This document shows, in pieces, positions 25,430 to 34,391 of a DNA stretch of 64,000 bases. The notes beneath the pieces are model-generated. The model was not told the DNA's origin. It did not search any database and saw nothing but the letters and a program-made list of their open reading frames with translations. The stretch covers positions 310,001-374,000 of the forward strand of contig NZ_JAQIOY010000003.1 in assembly GCF_028023555.1 (NCBI RefSeq). The letters are read 5' to 3'. Source of the DNA: Thalassococcus_A lentus (lineage in GTDB: Bacteria > Pseudomonadota > Alphaproteobacteria > Rhodobacterales > Rhodobacteraceae). Every line of letters starts with the position of its first letter. Position 1 is the stretch's first letter. Position numbers and translations under genes: made by a program.

Positions 25430-26620
25430 TTGTCCAAGGGAATATCCATATCCTTCGGAGCGCATGGACTTTTGATCCTTGGCATGTTGCTCGGCAATGT
25501 ATTTCGGGCTGATCCGCCGGAAATGCAGGTCGCAGACGTGACTGTATTGTCAGAAGCTGAGTTTGCAGCCCTGACGCAACCTCAGGCCCCAGCCGAAAAT
25601 CCAGCCGAAAATCCAGCTCCGGCACCGGCGCCGGAACCTGCACCTGTTCAACCCGACCCGCCCCCGGAGCCTGAACAACCGCCTGTTGCCCCAGAGCCTG
25701 AACCTGCGCCCGAGCCCGAGCCAGCCCCGCCAGAGCCTGAGCCATTGCCAGAGCCGGCACCGCTGCCTGATCCATTGCCCGACCCGCAGCCAGCACCAGA
25801 GCCGCAGCCATTGCCGCAGGTTCTGCCAACACCGCAACCAGTCGATCCGGCACCCGAGCAGCCAGAGGCCGAACCGGCCCCCTCTGATCCCTTGGCGCCT
25901 GTTACGTCGTTGCGTCCAAAACCACGCCCTGCGCCGCGCGTGGCCCCTGAACCTGTGGTGGCGCCACCCGATGACGCAACCGTTGATGACACAGTGCAGC
26001 AGGCCGCTGATGATCAGGCCGAAGCCCCGGATGTGGCCGAGGCGGAACAAGAGCAAACGGCACCCGAAGAGGCCGCTACCGAGATCGTCACCGAAGCAGA
26101 GCAGCCCGCCGCTGCAGCGCCCAGCCGGTCTTTGCGTCCACAGTTGCGTCCGCAACGTGTTGTTGATGCAGCACGCGCCGACCAGCAAAACCGGGACGAG
26201 GCGCAGGCCGCTCCGGCCCAACCATCGGTTGCGGAAGACGTCGAAGCGGCTTTGGCCGCCGCGCTCGGAGGCGCTGACGCGGCACCTGCCAGCGACAGTG
26301 GGCCGCCGCTGACACGGGGCGAACGCGAAGGTCTGCGCTTTGCCGTGCAGCAGTGTTGGGTTGTCGATGTGGGCAGTCAGGCCGCAAACGTAACCGTTGT
26401 CTTGGGTTTCGACATGGAGCGCGATGGCTCCGTGGTGGCATCCAGCCTGCGCATGATCGACAGCTCTGGTGGAGCAGGCCCGGCGGTGCAATCGGCCTTT
26501 CAGTCGGCCCGCCGCGCGGTGCTGCGCTGTCAGGATCGGTTCGACCTGCCCGAAGAAAAGTATGAACAGTGGAAGTCGATCGAGATGACGTTCAACCCTG
26601 CAGATATGCGTTTGCGTTGA
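25430..26620 (+). CDS. tolA: TolA-like energy-transducing protein, Pro/Glu-rich
   Basis: The TolA of the Tol-Pal system, which spans the periplasm and passes force from TolQR to TolB-Pal. The 396-residue protein has one N-terminal transmembrane helix (about 8-25), a very long Pro/Glu/Ala-rich stretch (about 51-180), a more acidic Ala-rich stretch (about 180-285) and a globular TolA/TonB C-domain (about 290-396, with F-A-V-Q-Q-C-W-V-V-D and a second Cys near the end). I chose the TTG at 25430: GAGG lies 8 bases upstream, and 9 residues later the helix begins. A TTG at 25385 or GTG at 25388 inside tolR would add a basic leader. The Pro-rich linker replaces the usual Ala/Lys helix. Confidence 0.87.
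   Translation: MSKGISISFGAHGLLILGMLLGNVFRADPPEMQVADVTVLSEAEFAALTQPQAPAENPAENPAPAPAPEPAPVQPDPPPEPEQPPVAPEPEPAPEPEPAPPEPEPLPEPAPLPDPLPDPQPAPEPQPLPQVLPTPQPVDPAPEQPEAEPAPSDPLAPVTSLRPKPRPAPRVAPEPVVAPPDDATVDDTVQQAADDQAEAPDVAEAEQEQTAPEEAATEIVTEAEQPAAAAPSRSLRPQLRPQRVVDAARADQQNRDEAQAAPAQPSVAEDVEAALAAALGGADAAPASDSGPPLTRGEREGLRFAVQQCWVVDVGSQAANVTVVLGFDMERDGSVVASSLRMIDSSGGAGPAVQSAFQSARRAVLRCQDRFDLPEEKYEQWKSIEMTFNPADMRLR
25580..25970 (+). repeat. Pro/Glu-coding low-complexity tract in tolA
   Basis: Degenerate short repeats of CCAGAGCCT/GAGCCTGAA type encode Pro-Glu and Pro-Ala dipeptides. The tract makes long open frames on the other strand, which are artefacts. It is prone to length change by slippage. 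Confidence 0.75.
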
Positions 26621-26754
26621 TGCAGAGCGTTGGCAAATCCCCGCCGCTTGACGGTGATGGTAAAGTTTCGCGCGTGTTTGTTCCGCGTTATGGTGCACAA
26701 AGGCAGGCGAAAGACCTGCCCGTCAAAAGAGCAGATCCCCGAAGGAGGGACAGG

Positions 26755-28080
26755 ATGAACAGGATTGTCGTGTCATTGATGCTGGCCGCAGCCATGCTGC
26801 TAAGCCCAGCCATCACCTTGGCGCAAAGCGGGCCTTTGCGGATTGAAATCACTGAAGGCGTCGTTGAACCGATGCCCTATGCGGTGCCCAGTTTTGTTGC
26901 CGAAACGCCAGAGGCCCAGCAATACGCCGATCAGGTCAGCCGGGTCGTAGCCGAGGATCTGACCGGAACAGGGTTGTTCCGCGAAGTTCCGCGCGACGCG
27001 CATATCTCTTCGGTCACGAGTTTTGCAGCGCCGGTGGCCTTTGCCGATTGGAAGGCCATCAACGCGCAGGCCCTGATTACCGGCGCGGTGAGCACCGATG
27101 GCAGTGGACGAGTGGTGGTCAAGTTCCGCGTCTGGGATGTCTTTGCCGGTCAAGAGCTGGGGCAGGGGATGCAGTTCGCTTCAACGGCGGATGGATGGCG
27201 CCGGCTGGCTCATAAAGTGGCCGATCAGGTCTATGCACGCCTGACCGGCGAAAGCCCTTATTTCGATAGCCGTGTGGTCTTTGTCTCTGAGACCGGACCC
27301 AAGAATGAACGGGCCAAGCGCCTAGGCATCATGGATTATGACGGTGCGAACGTGCAGTATCTGACCTCGGATCAAAGCATTGTTCTTGCACCGCGATTTT
27401 CGCCGAACGGTGATCGTGTTCTCTACACCAGCTATGAAACAGGCTTTCCGCGGGTACATGTTCTGACGGTGGGCGACGTCCAGAGCCGCATCCTGCAGTC
27501 CGGCGATGGCGTCATGAGCTTTGCACCGCGGTTTTCGCCAGACGCCCGCACCGTGATCTATTCCCTGACCCAAGGATCGAACACGGACATCTGGGCCATG
27601 GATATCGCAACCGGTGCGACCCGGCGCCTGACATCCAGTCCTTCCATTGAGACAGCGCCCAGCTACTCGCCCGATGGCAGCAGGATCGTCTTTGAATCCG
27701 ATCGGTCGGGCACGCAGCAGCTGTACATCATGTCGGCGGCTGGCGGCGAAGCGACACGCATCAGTTTTGGTCAGGGTCGCTACGGCACGCCGGTCTGGTC
27801 GCCGCGTGGCGATCTGATCGCTTTTACCAAGCAAAACGCAGGGCGGTTCCATATCGGCGTGATGCGGACCGATGGTTCCGAAGAGCGGCTTTTGACTGCT
27901 TCCTTCCTCGATGAAGGCCCGACTTGGGCCCCCAATGGCCGCGTGATCATGTTTGCACGTGAAACCCAGGGCGCGCAGGGGGCCTCCGCTTTGTACTCGG
28001 TCGATATCTCCGGACGTAACCTCAAGCGGGTTCGCACCCCGGCAGGCGCGTCCGATCCAAGCTGGGGACCGCTGCAATGA
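26755..28080 (+). CDS. tolB: Tol-Pal system beta-propeller protein TolB
   Basis: TolB is a periplasmic protein that binds Pal and is displaced by TolA, linking inner and outer membrane. The 441-residue precursor has a classic Sec signal peptide (residues 1 to about 23, ending A-L-A/T-L-A-Q) followed by an N-terminal alpha/beta domain (about 25-165) and a six-blade beta-propeller with repeated F-S-P-x-G and W-S-P-x-G motifs (about 200-441). The ATG at 26755 is preceded by AAGGAGGGA; the frame extends to 26569 through the end of tolA but has no reason to start there. A 134-base gap separates it from tolA, in which I saw no clear terminator. Confidence 0.97.
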   Translation: MNRIVVSLMLAAAMLLSPAITLAQSGPLRIEITEGVVEPMPYAVPSFVAETPEAQQYADQVSRVVAEDLTGTGLFREVPRDAHISSVTSFAAPVAFADWKAINAQALITGAVSTDGSGRVVVKFRVWDVFAGQELGQGMQFASTADGWRRLAHKVADQVYARLTGESPYFDSRVVFVSETGPKNERAKRLGIMDYDGANVQYLTSDQSIVLAPRFSPNGDRVLYTSYETGFPRVHVLTVGDVQSRILQSGDGVMSFAPRFSPDARTVIYSLTQGSNTDIWAMDIATGATRRLTSSPSIETAPSYSPDGSRIVFESDRSGTQQLYIMSAAGGEATRISFGQGRYGTPVWSPRGDLIAFTKQNAGRFHIGVMRTDGSEERLLTASFLDEGPTWAPNGRVIMFARETQGAQGASALYSVDISGRNLKRVRTPAGASDPSWGPLQ

Positions 28081-28164
28081 CAGGCCATCACGCTTTCGCG
28101 GCCCCCGATTCCCATAACGACTGCGCCATGCTAGACTGGCGCAAAATCAGAGCAGGACAGTGAT

Positions 28165-28695
28165 ATGAACACTTTCACCAAGGCTATTCTTTTGGTTGCC
28201 GCGCTGGGCGCGTCGGCCTGTACCAATCCCAATCGGTTTGGCGACGCGGATGCAGGTGCCGGCATCGACACCGCGGCGCGTGACCAGAACGCGATTATTC
28301 CGGGCAGCGTCAACGATCCGACCTCGGTGGCTTATTTTCAGCAGGCCGTCGGCGATCGCGTGCTGTTTGCCGTCGATCAGTCAACCCTGACCGCCGAAGG
28401 CCGGACAACTCTGGACGGTCAGGCCCAATGGCTGCTGGTCAACTCTGACTACCTGGCTGTGATCGAAGGCCATGCCGATGAGCAGGGCACACGCGAATAC
28501 AACCTCGCACTGGGTGCACGCCGGGCAAACGCCGTCATGGAATATCTCGTGTCACGGGGCGTTCCGGCAAACCGCCTGAAGTTTGTCAGCTACGGCAAAG
28601 AGCGCCCGATCGAGATTTGTTCGGAAGAGGCGTGTTACGCCAAGAACCGTCGCGCTGTTACGATTATCAGCGCCGGCAGCGGCTTGACTGGCTAA
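28165..28695 (+). CDS. pal: peptidoglycan-associated lipoprotein Pal
   Basis: Pal is the outer-membrane lipoprotein that anchors the outer membrane to peptidoglycan in the Tol-Pal complex. The 176-residue precursor has a lipobox with Cys19 (A-S-A-C after a hydrophobic stretch) and an OmpA-like domain (about 70-170). That domain carries I-E-G-H-A-D-E-Q-G-T-R-E-Y-N-L-A-L-G and R-R-A-N-A-V, which hold the diaminopimelate-binding Asp and Arg. The C-terminal part has Cys residues in E-I-C-S-E-E-A-C-Y, as is common for alphaproteobacterial Pal. It is followed 4 bases later by cpoB. Confidence 0.97.
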   Translation: MNTFTKAILLVAALGASACTNPNRFGDADAGAGIDTAARDQNAIIPGSVNDPTSVAYFQQAVGDRVLFAVDQSTLTAEGRTTLDGQAQWLLVNSDYLAVIEGHADEQGTREYNLALGARRANAVMEYLVSRGVPANRLKFVSYGKERPIEICSEEACYAKNRRAVTIISAGSGLTG

Positions 28696-28699
28696 GGCC

Positions 28700-29539
28700 A
28701 TGATGATGCGCTTTGTCTTCGCACTGGTTCTGGGGCTGAGCGCCGGCGGCATGGCCCCGGCGCAACAATCCGAGACGCTCGCCGATATTCGGCAGGACCT
28801 TTCGATCCTGTTTGCCGAATTGCAAAGGCTGCGGACCGAACTCAGCACGACGGGCGCAAGTTCGGTGCAAACCGGTGGCGCCATGCTGGATCGGGTCAAT
28901 GTGATCGAAGCGGAACTGCAGCGCATCACCGCCAAAACCGAAGAACTGGAGTTCCGCATCAATCAGGTGGTGCGGGACGGGACAAATCGCGTTGGCGATC
29001 TTGAGTTCCGCCTTTGTGAATTGGAACCGGGTTGCGATATCGGCAGCCTCGGCGACACGCCGCGATTGGGCGGGGATGCAGTTCCGGCGCCGGTGCAGGC
29101 CGCTGCCGCAGCGCCCGCTGCGACGGACGCCCTGCCATCTGAAGGCGGTGAACTGGCCATCAGCGAAGAGGCAGATTTCCGCGCGGCACAGCAAGCCTTG
29201 GATGATGGTGATTTCCAGGCAGCGGCGCGCATGTTCGCGCAGTTTCGTGAGATTTACCCGCAAGGTCCACTGGATGCCGCAGCCTTGCTGGGCGAAGGGC
29301 GCGCATTGGAAGGCGCTGGCGACACCCGGGAGGCGGCCCGGCGCTATTTGCAGGCCTATTCTGGATACCCTGAGGCGCGTGTCGCGCCTGAAACGCTCTG
29401 GCGGTTGGGCCTGTCACTTGCGGCGCTGGGCAGTGTGCCCGAGGCTTGTGTGACGTTGTCAGAAGTCGGTGGTCGCTATCCGCAATCGGACTTTGCCAGT
29501 CGCGCTCAAACCAGCCGCGACGAACTTGGTTGCTCTTGA
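28700..29539 (+). CDS. cpoB: cell-division coordinator CpoB / tol-pal system protein YbgF
   Basis: CpoB is a periplasmic protein that coordinates peptidoglycan synthesis with outer-membrane constriction. The 279-residue precursor has a Sec signal peptide (about 1-22), an N-terminal coiled coil (about 25-95, with repeated L-x-x-E-L-Q patterns) that trimerises in the family, an Ala-rich linker (about 125-150), and a C-terminal TPR domain (about 155-279, with A-L-D-D-G-D-F-Q-A-A-A and Y-P-Q-G-P-L-D-A-A-A-L). It follows pal by 4 bases. The domain order is exactly that of YbgF. tilS follows on the same strand. Confidence 0.93.
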   Translation: MMMRFVFALVLGLSAGGMAPAQQSETLADIRQDLSILFAELQRLRTELSTTGASSVQTGGAMLDRVNVIEAELQRITAKTEELEFRINQVVRDGTNRVGDLEFRLCELEPGCDIGSLGDTPRLGGDAVPAPVQAAAAAPAATDALPSEGGELAISEEADFRAAQQALDDGDFQAAARMFAQFREIYPQGPLDAAALLGEGRALEGAGDTREAARRYLQAYSGYPEARVAPETLWRLGLSLAALGSVPEACVTLSEVGGRYPQSDFASRAQTSRDELGCS

Positions 29540-29573
29540 CGCACCAGACATGGTTGCACCCAGGCTGTGAAAC

Positions 29574-30953
29574 ATGCTCGTTCATGACATGAGCCTCGAT
29601 TCCAGATTTGCCGAAGCGATGGGCCAATTGCTTGGCCCTGATTTCCCGACCGATATTGCCTTGGCCGTATCCGGTGGGGGCGATAGCATGGCAATGCTGA
29701 CCCTCGCCCATAACTGGAGCCATCGCTGGGGCGTGCGGTTGCACGTCGTGACGATCGACCACGGGCTTCGCGCTGGCAGTGCAGCCGAGGCGCAAATGGT
29801 CGCTGACGAATGCAAGGCACTTGGCTGGCCGCACACGACACTGCGTTGGCACTGGGACGGGCAGGGCAATGTCATGGATGCTGCCCGGCGCGCGCGCTTG
29901 GATCTGATTGATCGCTGGCGCGGGGTGCTGTGCCATGTGCTGATGGCGCATACTGCGGACGATGTGGCGGAAACCTTTGTGATGCGTCTGATGCGAGGCT
30001 CGGGTGTAGAAGGGCTTTCGGCGATGGCAGAGGCGCGAACGGTGCGGATGACCGGCGTGCGGTCTGCAGTTCCAGCAGCGGATATCACCGGCCCGTTGCC
30101 GTCCCAAGGGAACCCGGCCAAAGGCGTTCTGACACGGCCCGGCAGTTTTCACATCCTGCGACCTTGTCTCGGGATGCGCCGCGACGAGCTGCGTCATTAT
30201 TTGAAGACCCTCAAAGGGCGCTGGGTCGAAGACCCAACCAACGAAGACCCACGCTATGCACGAAGTCGCGTGCGTCAGTTCTTGCAGGGCGGTGACTGGG
30301 ATATTGAGAACCTCATCTCTACTGCGCAACACATGGAGCGTGCCTCTGCCGCGTTGCGTGCAAGGGCCATAGATGTGCACAAAACGCTGGTGGCAGATCT
30401 GGGGCAGACCTCAGCTTTGACCGGGGACATCCTATGGGACCGTGCGACATTCGAAACGGTGGAACGCGACACGCAGCTACGCCTTCTGGCTGGCGCGCTG
30501 CAATTTGTTTCCAGCGCCGAATACAGGCCAAGGTTCGATCCCTTGGAGGACCTGTTGGACCGAGTTCTGGCAGGCGGCGGCGGGACTCTGCATGGCTGCG
30601 AGGCACGGGCCGAGCGCGATGTGATCCGCGTCTGGCGTGAATATGCGGCCGTGCGTGATCTGACGACCGAAGTGGGGGATGGTACGCTTTGGGATGGTCG
30701 CTGGCGCGTTTTTGACAGTGCGCTGCGCGGTGCATCGGTACGCGCCTTGGGCGAAGACGGCTGGGCACAGATCAAGGAAAAGCCTAAGGCCGCGCCGCCC
30801 TTTCACGCCGCCCGCAGCCTTCCCGCAATTTGGCAGGATGATCAGGTAATGGCCTGCGATGCATTGGGCGTCGGGAGTGGGTTCACAGCATCACTTTGGC
30901 CAATGGGCCGCGAATTGTTCAGTTTTAAGGCTTTTCTGTCAGGCCAATCGTAG
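29574..30953 (+). CDS. tilS: tRNA(Ile)-lysidine synthetase
   Basis: TilS attaches lysine to cytidine 34 of tRNA-Ile(CAU) so that it reads AUA; it is essential in most bacteria. The 459-residue protein has the ATP-binding PP-loop A-V-S-G-G-G-D-S-M-A near residue 32 and the family motifs D-H-G-L-R and H-T-A-D-D-V-A-E-T. The first half is clearly TilS; the second half (about 240-459) is divergent as usual. The start at 29574 has a second in-frame Met at 29589, equally possible. It stands between cpoB and ftsH, a gene order known in alphaproteobacteria. Confidence 0.95.
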   Translation: MLVHDMSLDSRFAEAMGQLLGPDFPTDIALAVSGGGDSMAMLTLAHNWSHRWGVRLHVVTIDHGLRAGSAAEAQMVADECKALGWPHTTLRWHWDGQGNVMDAARRARLDLIDRWRGVLCHVLMAHTADDVAETFVMRLMRGSGVEGLSAMAEARTVRMTGVRSAVPAADITGPLPSQGNPAKGVLTRPGSFHILRPCLGMRRDELRHYLKTLKGRWVEDPTNEDPRYARSRVRQFLQGGDWDIENLISTAQHMERASAALRARAIDVHKTLVADLGQTSALTGDILWDRATFETVERDTQLRLLAGALQFVSSAEYRPRFDPLEDLLDRVLAGGGGTLHGCEARAERDVIRVWREYAAVRDLTTEVGDGTLWDGRWRVFDSALRGASVRALGEDGWAQIKEKPKAAPPFHAARSLPAIWQDDQVMACDALGVGSGFTASLWPMGRELFSFKAFLSGQS

Positions 30954-31043
30954 CGTTTCGCATTGAACCACGCTCGGGACTGTCTATGTTAACTGCCAAC
31001 AGCGCCACTCCCGCGCTTTTCACCCATTCAAAGGAGTTTTCCC

Positions 31044-32966
31044 TTGGGCAACGCTCGTAATATCGCCTTCTGGGTCGTCCTGTTTCTTCTGATCTTGTCA
31101 CTCTTCAACCTGTTCTCGGACGGTAGTGGCAGTGTTCAGAACGCCGAAGCGGCTAGCTATTCGGAATTCGTGCGCGCAGTTGAGGACAAGCAAGTCGCCT
31201 CGGCTGTGATCGACGGCGAAAAGGTTCGCTACCGCACCAACGGTGGGCAGGACTTTGTGGTCATCAAACCCGAAGACGCCGAAATCACCAATTTGCTGAT
31301 CGACAACAACGTGCCGGTCCGGGCCGAGCAACAAGAGCAGTCGGGCTTCCAGTCCTTCTTGTTGTCGCTCTTGCCCTTCCTGCTGCTGATCGGGGTTTGG
31401 ATCTACTTCATGAACCGTATGCAGGGCGGCGGCAAAGGTGGGGCCATGGGCTTTGGAAAGTCCAAGGCCAAGTTGCTGACCGAAAAGCATGGTCGCGTCA
31501 CCTTTGATGACGTGGCAGGCATCGACGAGGCCAAGGAAGAGCTTGAAGAGATCGTGGAATTTCTGCGCAACCCGCAGAAGTTCAGCCGTCTGGGCGGCAA
31601 GATCCCAAAAGGCGCTCTGCTTGTCGGCCCTCCGGGCACCGGTAAAACGCTGCTTGCACGCTCTGTCGCAGGCGAAGCTGGCGTGCCTTTCTTCACCATT
31701 TCTGGTTCTGACTTTGTGGAAATGTTCGTCGGTGTGGGTGCATCCCGTGTGCGCGACATGTTCGAGCAGGCCAAGAAGAACGCCCCTTGCATCGTCTTTA
31801 TCGATGAAATCGACGCTGTAGGCCGGGCCCGTGGTCAAGGCTATGGCGGCGGCAACGACGAACGTGAACAGACGTTGAACCAGTTGCTGGTTGAAATGGA
31901 CGGCTTTGAGGCCAACGAGGGTGTTATCATCATCGCAGCCACAAACCGCCGCGATGTTCTTGACCCAGCGCTGTTGCGGCCGGGCCGTTTCGACCGTCAG
32001 GTGACGGTTGGAAATCCCGATATCAAAGGCCGTGAGAAGATCCTTGGTGTTCATGCGCGCAAGACGCCGCTTGGCCCCGATGTGGATCTGCGGATCATCG
32101 CACGCGGCACGCCCGGCTTCTCCGGTGCTGATCTGGCGAACCTCGTGAACGAAGCTGCGCTTGGCGCAGCCCGTGTGGGCCGCAGGTTTGTCACGATGGA
32201 AGATTTCGAAAGCGCCAAGGACAAGGTCATGATGGGCGCTGAGCGCCGGTCGATGGTCCTGACCGATGAGCAAAAGGAAAAAACCGCCTACCACGAAGCG
32301 GGCCACGCTGTTGTTGGTCTGGCGCTTCCGCAGTGTGATCCGGTCTACAAGGCCACGATCATTCCGCGCGGCGGTGCGTTGGGTATGGTCGTTTCCCTGC
32401 CCGAGATTGATCGCCTGAACTGGCACAAGTCCGAGTGTGAGGAAAAGCTGGCCATGACCATGGCGGGCAAGGCGGCCGAAATCATCAAGTATGGCGAAGA
32501 GAATGTGTCCAACGGTCCGGCTGGCGATATCCAGCAGGCATCCGCACTTGCACGTGCCATGGTTCTGCAGTGGGGGATGTCCGACAAGGTCGGAAATATC
32601 GACTATCGTGAAGCAGCCGAAGGCTATTCCGGCAACACCGCTGGCCTGTCTGTTTCGGCCCACACCAAGGAACTGATCGAAGACGAAGTGCGCCGCTTCA
32701 TCACTGAGGCCTATGATCGTGCCTTTCAGATCCTGACCGACAAGAACGCGGAATGGGAACGTCTCGCGCAGGGGCTTTTGGAATATGAAACCCTGACCGG
32801 TGACGAAATCAAACGCGTGATGAACGGTGAACCACCGCATTCCGACGATGGTGACGGTGGCAGCGCTGAGCTTGAGAAAAAGCCAAGCATCACGGCCATT
32901 CCGAAAACCAAGGCCAAGGCAAAGCCCGCAGATGACGGTGGCATGGAGCCCGAACCGTCCGCCTAA
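31044..32966 (+). CDS. ftsH: ATP-dependent zinc metalloprotease FtsH
   Basis: FtsH is the membrane-bound AAA+ protease that removes misfolded membrane proteins and short-lived regulators, including LpxC in many proteobacteria. The 640-residue protein has two transmembrane helices (about 6-24 and 105-123), Walker A G-P-P-G-T-G-K-T (195-202), Walker B I-D-E-I-D (253-257), the second region of homology N-R-R-D-V-L-D-P-A-L-L-R-P-G-R, and the zinc motif H-E-A-G-H (417-421). The start is a TTG at 31044 with AAAGGAG about 8 bases upstream. The C-terminal tail is Lys- and Glu-rich. It is followed by an intrinsic terminator. Confidence 0.98.
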   Translation: MGNARNIAFWVVLFLLILSLFNLFSDGSGSVQNAEAASYSEFVRAVEDKQVASAVIDGEKVRYRTNGGQDFVVIKPEDAEITNLLIDNNVPVRAEQQEQSGFQSFLLSLLPFLLLIGVWIYFMNRMQGGGKGGAMGFGKSKAKLLTEKHGRVTFDDVAGIDEAKEELEEIVEFLRNPQKFSRLGGKIPKGALLVGPPGTGKTLLARSVAGEAGVPFFTISGSDFVEMFVGVGASRVRDMFEQAKKNAPCIVFIDEIDAVGRARGQGYGGGNDEREQTLNQLLVEMDGFEANEGVIIIAATNRRDVLDPALLRPGRFDRQVTVGNPDIKGREKILGVHARKTPLGPDVDLRIIARGTPGFSGADLANLVNEAALGAARVGRRFVTMEDFESAKDKVMMGAERRSMVLTDEQKEKTAYHEAGHAVVGLALPQCDPVYKATIIPRGGALGMVVSLPEIDRLNWHKSECEEKLAMTMAGKAAEIIKYGEENVSNGPAGDIQQASALARAMVLQWGMSDKVGNIDYREAAEGYSGNTAGLSVSAHTKELIEDEVRRFITEAYDRAFQILTDKNAEWERLAQGLLEYETLTGDEIKRVMNGEPPHSDDGDGGSAELEKKPSITAIPKTKAKAKPADDGGMEPEPSA

Positions 32967-32985
32967 AGGCGATCTGCCAGACACG

Positions 32986-33018
32986 CAAATACCCCGGGCC
33001 TCTGGTCCGGGTTATTTT
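32986..33018 (+). terminator. intrinsic terminator of ftsH
   Basis: A hairpin with arms AAATACCCCGGG.CC and GTCCGGGTTATTT around a short loop, followed by TTTTCTTTT, lies about 20 bases after the ftsH stop. There are one or two mismatches in the stem. Confidence 0.75.
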
Positions 33019-33109
33019 CTTTTGTGGATGGACCTTGGCCAGCGAGGGTGTTTTTCTGCAATCCGTTGTCGCCAAGAAAAACCAAATCCAACCCTGACCG
33101 GAGCCGACC

Positions 33110-33694
33110 ATGCCAGCCCTGAAACCGACTGATTTCCGCGCCACCATTGTCTGGCTGGGCTGCGTTCCAAAGCAAGGCGATGGCCTGCAAGCGGAAGAGT
33201 GTCAAAGCCTCGAATTGGATTGGGCGGGCCCTGTGGGTGAACGCCACGCCGGATTGACAAGGCCTTCGTGTTCCCGGGTCACCTCGCAGCACACGCGCGG
33301 CACTGAGATTGCGAACGCGCGCCAGTTGTCTGTTCTGTCCGCCGAAGAGATGGACGCCATCGCAGCCGAGATGGGGCTGGATACGCTGGATCCGCGATAT
33401 CTTGGCGTCAGTCTTCTGCTAAAGGGGATACCCGATTTCACCCATGTCCCACCATCGTCTCGTTTGCAGGCACCGGATGGGGCCACCATCGTGATCGACA
33501 TGGAAAACAGACCCTGCGTATTGCCCGGCCGGGAAATCGAAGTGGACAAGCCGGGATTTGGCGCGCGGTTCAAATCTGCGGCCAAAGGACGGCGCGGCGT
33601 GACAGCTTGGGTCGAACGTCCGGGCATGCTGAAAATCGGCGATACTCTTCGGCTTCACATCCCTGATCAGCCCGCGTGGCAGCCAGGCGGCTGA
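33110..33694 (+). CDS. MOSC domain protein
   Basis: A 194-residue stand-alone MOSC-domain protein. MOSC domains occur in molybdenum-cofactor sulfurases and in related enzymes of the YiiM/mARC type, and are thought to bind sulfur or molybdopterin-linked groups. Family traits here are the G-E-R-H-A-G-L loop with the S-R-V-T region, R-Q-L-S-V-L-S-A-E-E-M, L-G-V-S-L-L-L-K-G-I-P-D-F and the end G-V-T-A-W-V-E-R-P-G-M-L-K-I-G-D-T-L. In most MOSC proteins a Cys in the middle carries sulfur; here Cys177-like position is not obvious, the candidate being the Cys in R-P-C-V-L-P. It ends 4 bases from the convergent hisG. Xanthine dehydrogenase, a molybdoenzyme, is in the same window but 10 kb away. Confidence 0.84.
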   Translation: MPALKPTDFRATIVWLGCVPKQGDGLQAEECQSLELDWAGPVGERHAGLTRPSCSRVTSQHTRGTEIANARQLSVLSAEEMDAIAAEMGLDTLDPRYLGVSLLLKGIPDFTHVPPSSRLQAPDGATIVIDMENRPCVLPGREIEVDKPGFGARFKSAAKGRRGVTAWVERPGMLKIGDTLRLHIPDQPAWQPGG

Positions 33695-33698
33695 TTGT

Positions 33699-34391
33699 TC
33701 AGAGGTCCAGCATCCGGCACAGTGTAGCCATGGTCTCGTCTTCCTGCGCCGAGACTTCGGCCACGCGTGACCGGAACAAGGTTGCCTGACTGCGCAGAAT
33801 TGGCGCGTCGGTCAAAACCTTCAGGTGGTTTGCGCGCAGGGTTTCACCCGTTGATGTGATGTCGGCAACAGCTTCGGCCGTCAGGTTCGCGACGGTGCCC
33901 TCTGTCGCGCCCTGACTGTCGACCAGCCGGTAATCTGCGACGCCCCCGGCGCGCAGATAGTCGCGCACCAGTCGGTGATACTTGGTTGCGATGCGCATTC
34001 GCATCCCATGCACCGAGCGAAACGCGGCGGCCGCAGCATCCAGATCATCCAAGGTGTCGACATCGACCCAGGCACTAGGCACGGCGAGGATCAGGTCGGC
34101 ATGCCCAAATCCCAGTTCGGCCAATGGCTCGACCTTTTGATCCCATCGCACCAGTTTTTCGCGGATCAGATCGGTGCCTGTTACACCCAGATGGATGCGC
34201 CCGGCTGCAAGTTCGCGTGGGATTTCGCCTGCCGACAGGAGCACGAGGCTGACCCCATCAATCCCTTCGACCGCGCCAGCGTATTCCCGGTCTGATCCCG
34301 TGCGCGACAGGGCCACGCCACGAGATCCGAACCATTCGAACGTCTTTTCCATCAATCGGCCCTTGGAGGGAACGCCAAGCTTGATGCTCAT
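33699..34391 (-). CDS. hisG: ATP phosphoribosyltransferase, catalytic subunit (short form)
   Basis: HisG condenses ATP and PRPP, the first and feedback-controlled step of histidine synthesis. At 230 residues it is the short form without the C-terminal regulatory domain, which needs HisZ. Motifs include L-G-V-P-S-K-G-R-L near the start, G-V-T-G-T-D-L-I in the middle and the PRPP-loop-type region V-D-S-Q-G-A-T-E-G-T-V-A. The start overlaps the hisZ stop by 4 bases (ATGA), consistent with a coupled hisS-hisZ-hisG unit on the minus strand. It ends 4 bases from the convergent MOSC gene. Confidence 0.95.
   Translation of the reverse strand: MSIKLGVPSKGRLMEKTFEWFGSRGVALSRTGSDREYAGAVEGIDGVSLVLLSAGEIPRELAAGRIHLGVTGTDLIREKLVRWDQKVEPLAELGFGHADLILAVPSAWVDVDTLDDLDAAAAAFRSVHGMRMRIATKYHRLVRDYLRAGGVADYRLVDSQGATEGTVANLTAEAVADITSTGETLRANHLKVLTDAPILRSQATLFRSRVAEVSAQEDETMATLCRMLDL

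Noticed and set aside
25550..26698. 382-residue Arg/Trp/Gly-rich frame on the minus strand
   Set aside because: It is the complement of the Pro/Glu-rich tolA tract; the composition is an artefact of low-complexity DNA.
31098..32984. 628-residue open frame on the minus strand
   Set aside because: It is antisense to ftsH over nearly its whole length and shows no recognisable protein features.
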